Shown here one piece after another: positions 62,961 to 64,000 of a stretch of 64,000 nucleotides of DNA. The first letter of the stretch is position 1; every line of letters starts with the position of its first letter. A model generated the notes under the pieces. That model ran no database searches. It saw nothing but the letters and a program-made list of their open reading frames with translations, and had not been told where the DNA came from. Source of the stretch: Pleodorina starrii (Eukaryota > Chlorophyta > Chlorophyceae > Chlamydomonadales > Volvocaceae); NCBI GenBank assembly GCA_030267565.1, contig BRXU01000017.1, forward strand, positions 404,501 to 468,500, in the 5' to 3' direction. The translations under genes were made by a program, and so were the position numbers.

Positions 62961-64000
62961 GGTGGGGCCGGCCGCCCCTGCTGCCCAATAAATAAATTAA
63001 GCGATAGGTGCTTGTCACAAAACCAGTCGGCAAACTGCAGAAGTCTAAACTAGTCGACCACGTCCCTCGGAAACGCCCTTATTTCCTTGCTTCTCTGCTC
63101 AATACAACCTTATGTTTACTAGGCAAGGTCTCGTGCCAACAGGTAGCCACTGCCTTCTAGGTTAAGCCAAATGCAAGACAATCAAGCTCAACTCCCAAAA
63201 CGATTGTCAGTAAATGCCGCCACGTCAGGTATCTCTCAAAATGCATCACACGGCATAAGAGCCACAATATATTCTTAGGGCAATGCGCAGAAGTTTTGCA
63301 GTCCGAGGCGCTGTACGGCAAGGGGGTTGGCCTTGCCCAATTACCACGTCCGAGAGCCACACTAGAATTCTGCTATAGCTCCCTGCAAATTTAACGGGTC
63401 AACCGATCTTGGGCTTGGTCTTGGCTTTGAGCCGCGGCTCTCGCCCGTGGGCAGTTTTCAGGCTGGTGAAACCCCTGTCCGCGAGAGTCCCCGAATCGAC
63501 ACGGACAGATCCTCCAGCAAAGAGACGAATTATTCACCAGGGGCCCTGACACTTCCATGTCTTGCAATACACATGACGCGCCTCTGCCTACTAGGACTCT
63601 GCACGTCGGAAAATCTTGGCAACGCTGACAAAACCCCTGGGGAATGAACGGAGCGAATTGTTTCAAGCGGACCACTCCGATGCTGCTTACATGTGTCACC
63701 ACTGGAGCGCCTGTTTACAGCCTCACGACGGGAACGGAGCTTAACGGTCCACCGCTCATACAGATGGCAATCAAGGCCGCTAATGCGGCAGGCCCAGAAT
63801 TCGGAAACCGCCCCTGGCACGGCTTGCTCCTCCAGACCCATGGCGACCCCTGGGCACGACATCCCCGGGCGCCGGCAGGCCGCAGCCATAGAACGACGGT
63901 GAACCTCCATCGCACTGAACGCCGACAGCACCACCACATCCCAGCCGGCGGGGACACCAGCCGCCGTGAGGTATGCAGGCAGTATTGGTGCATACTGCAC
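62961..64000. other. Window edge, no supported gene
   Basis: This is upstream flank of CNOT9 copy 2. A minus-strand frame open to the window edge (63530-64000) contains LTAAGVPAGWDVVVLSAFSA but no motif I can name. It may be the end of a gene or element outside the window. Confidence 0.35.

Noticed and set aside
63530..64000. Edge ORF as a retrotransposon gag or integrase piece
   Set aside because: No diagnostic motif is visible. The frame runs off the window and cannot be judged.

Overview
The window looks like nuclear DNA of a chlorophycean (volvocine-type) green alga. The genes are GC-rich and split into many short exons with GT-AG introns of about 100-500 bases. Several 3' ends carry TGTAA, the polyadenylation signal used by Chlamydomonas and Volvox. 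Introns are full of micro- and minisatellites, and TTTTAGGG-type motifs occur. No bacterial operon structure, tRNA, rRNA or CRISPR was seen.

Layout, left to right: a 5'-truncated alpha/beta-hydrolase lipase (+, to 2331); a poorly coding stretch with one RNA-polymerase-beta-like fragment (about 4470-4598); a SET/Rubisco-LSMT-type methyltransferase (+, 5461-8009), convergent with a fructosamine-kinase-family gene (-, 8891-11890). A mobile-element block follows (12568-17504). It holds a small terminal-inverted-repeat element and a second one that was split by a LINE carrying a twin-priming inversion. Then come a sucrose-phosphate-phosphatase-like HAD enzyme (-, 18500-21738) and a 15-exon gene that fuses an FGGY pentulose kinase to ribulose-phosphate 3-epimerase (-, 22428-29367). 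Next are a RING-finger protein (+, 30277-32135), a TPR protein whose third intron holds a 626-base CCCT array (+, 33291-37056), and an organelle-type ribosome recycling factor (-, 37621 to about 40274). A second repeat block (40275-42282) is followed by a secreted SGNH-hydrolase-like protein (-, 42283-48855), head-to-head with a GT90/CAP10-like glycosyltransferase (+, 49788-56484) whose intron contains a 2.2-kb minisatellite. The window ends with two tandem CNOT9/RCD1 genes (-, 57379-59669 and 61053-62960).

The exon models were built by hand. In almost every case exon lengths and splice phases close exactly, which is strong internal support. The most interesting gene is the kinase-epimerase fusion. 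The kinase product (ribulose-5-P or xylulose-5-P) is the epimerase substrate, the join lies inside one uninterrupted exon, and the epimerase metal and catalytic residues are present. Other points of interest are the nested transposon history at 13526-17504, dispersed repeats and a recurrent GACCC-NN-GGGTC palindrome located almost only in introns, and the tandem CNOT9 pair.
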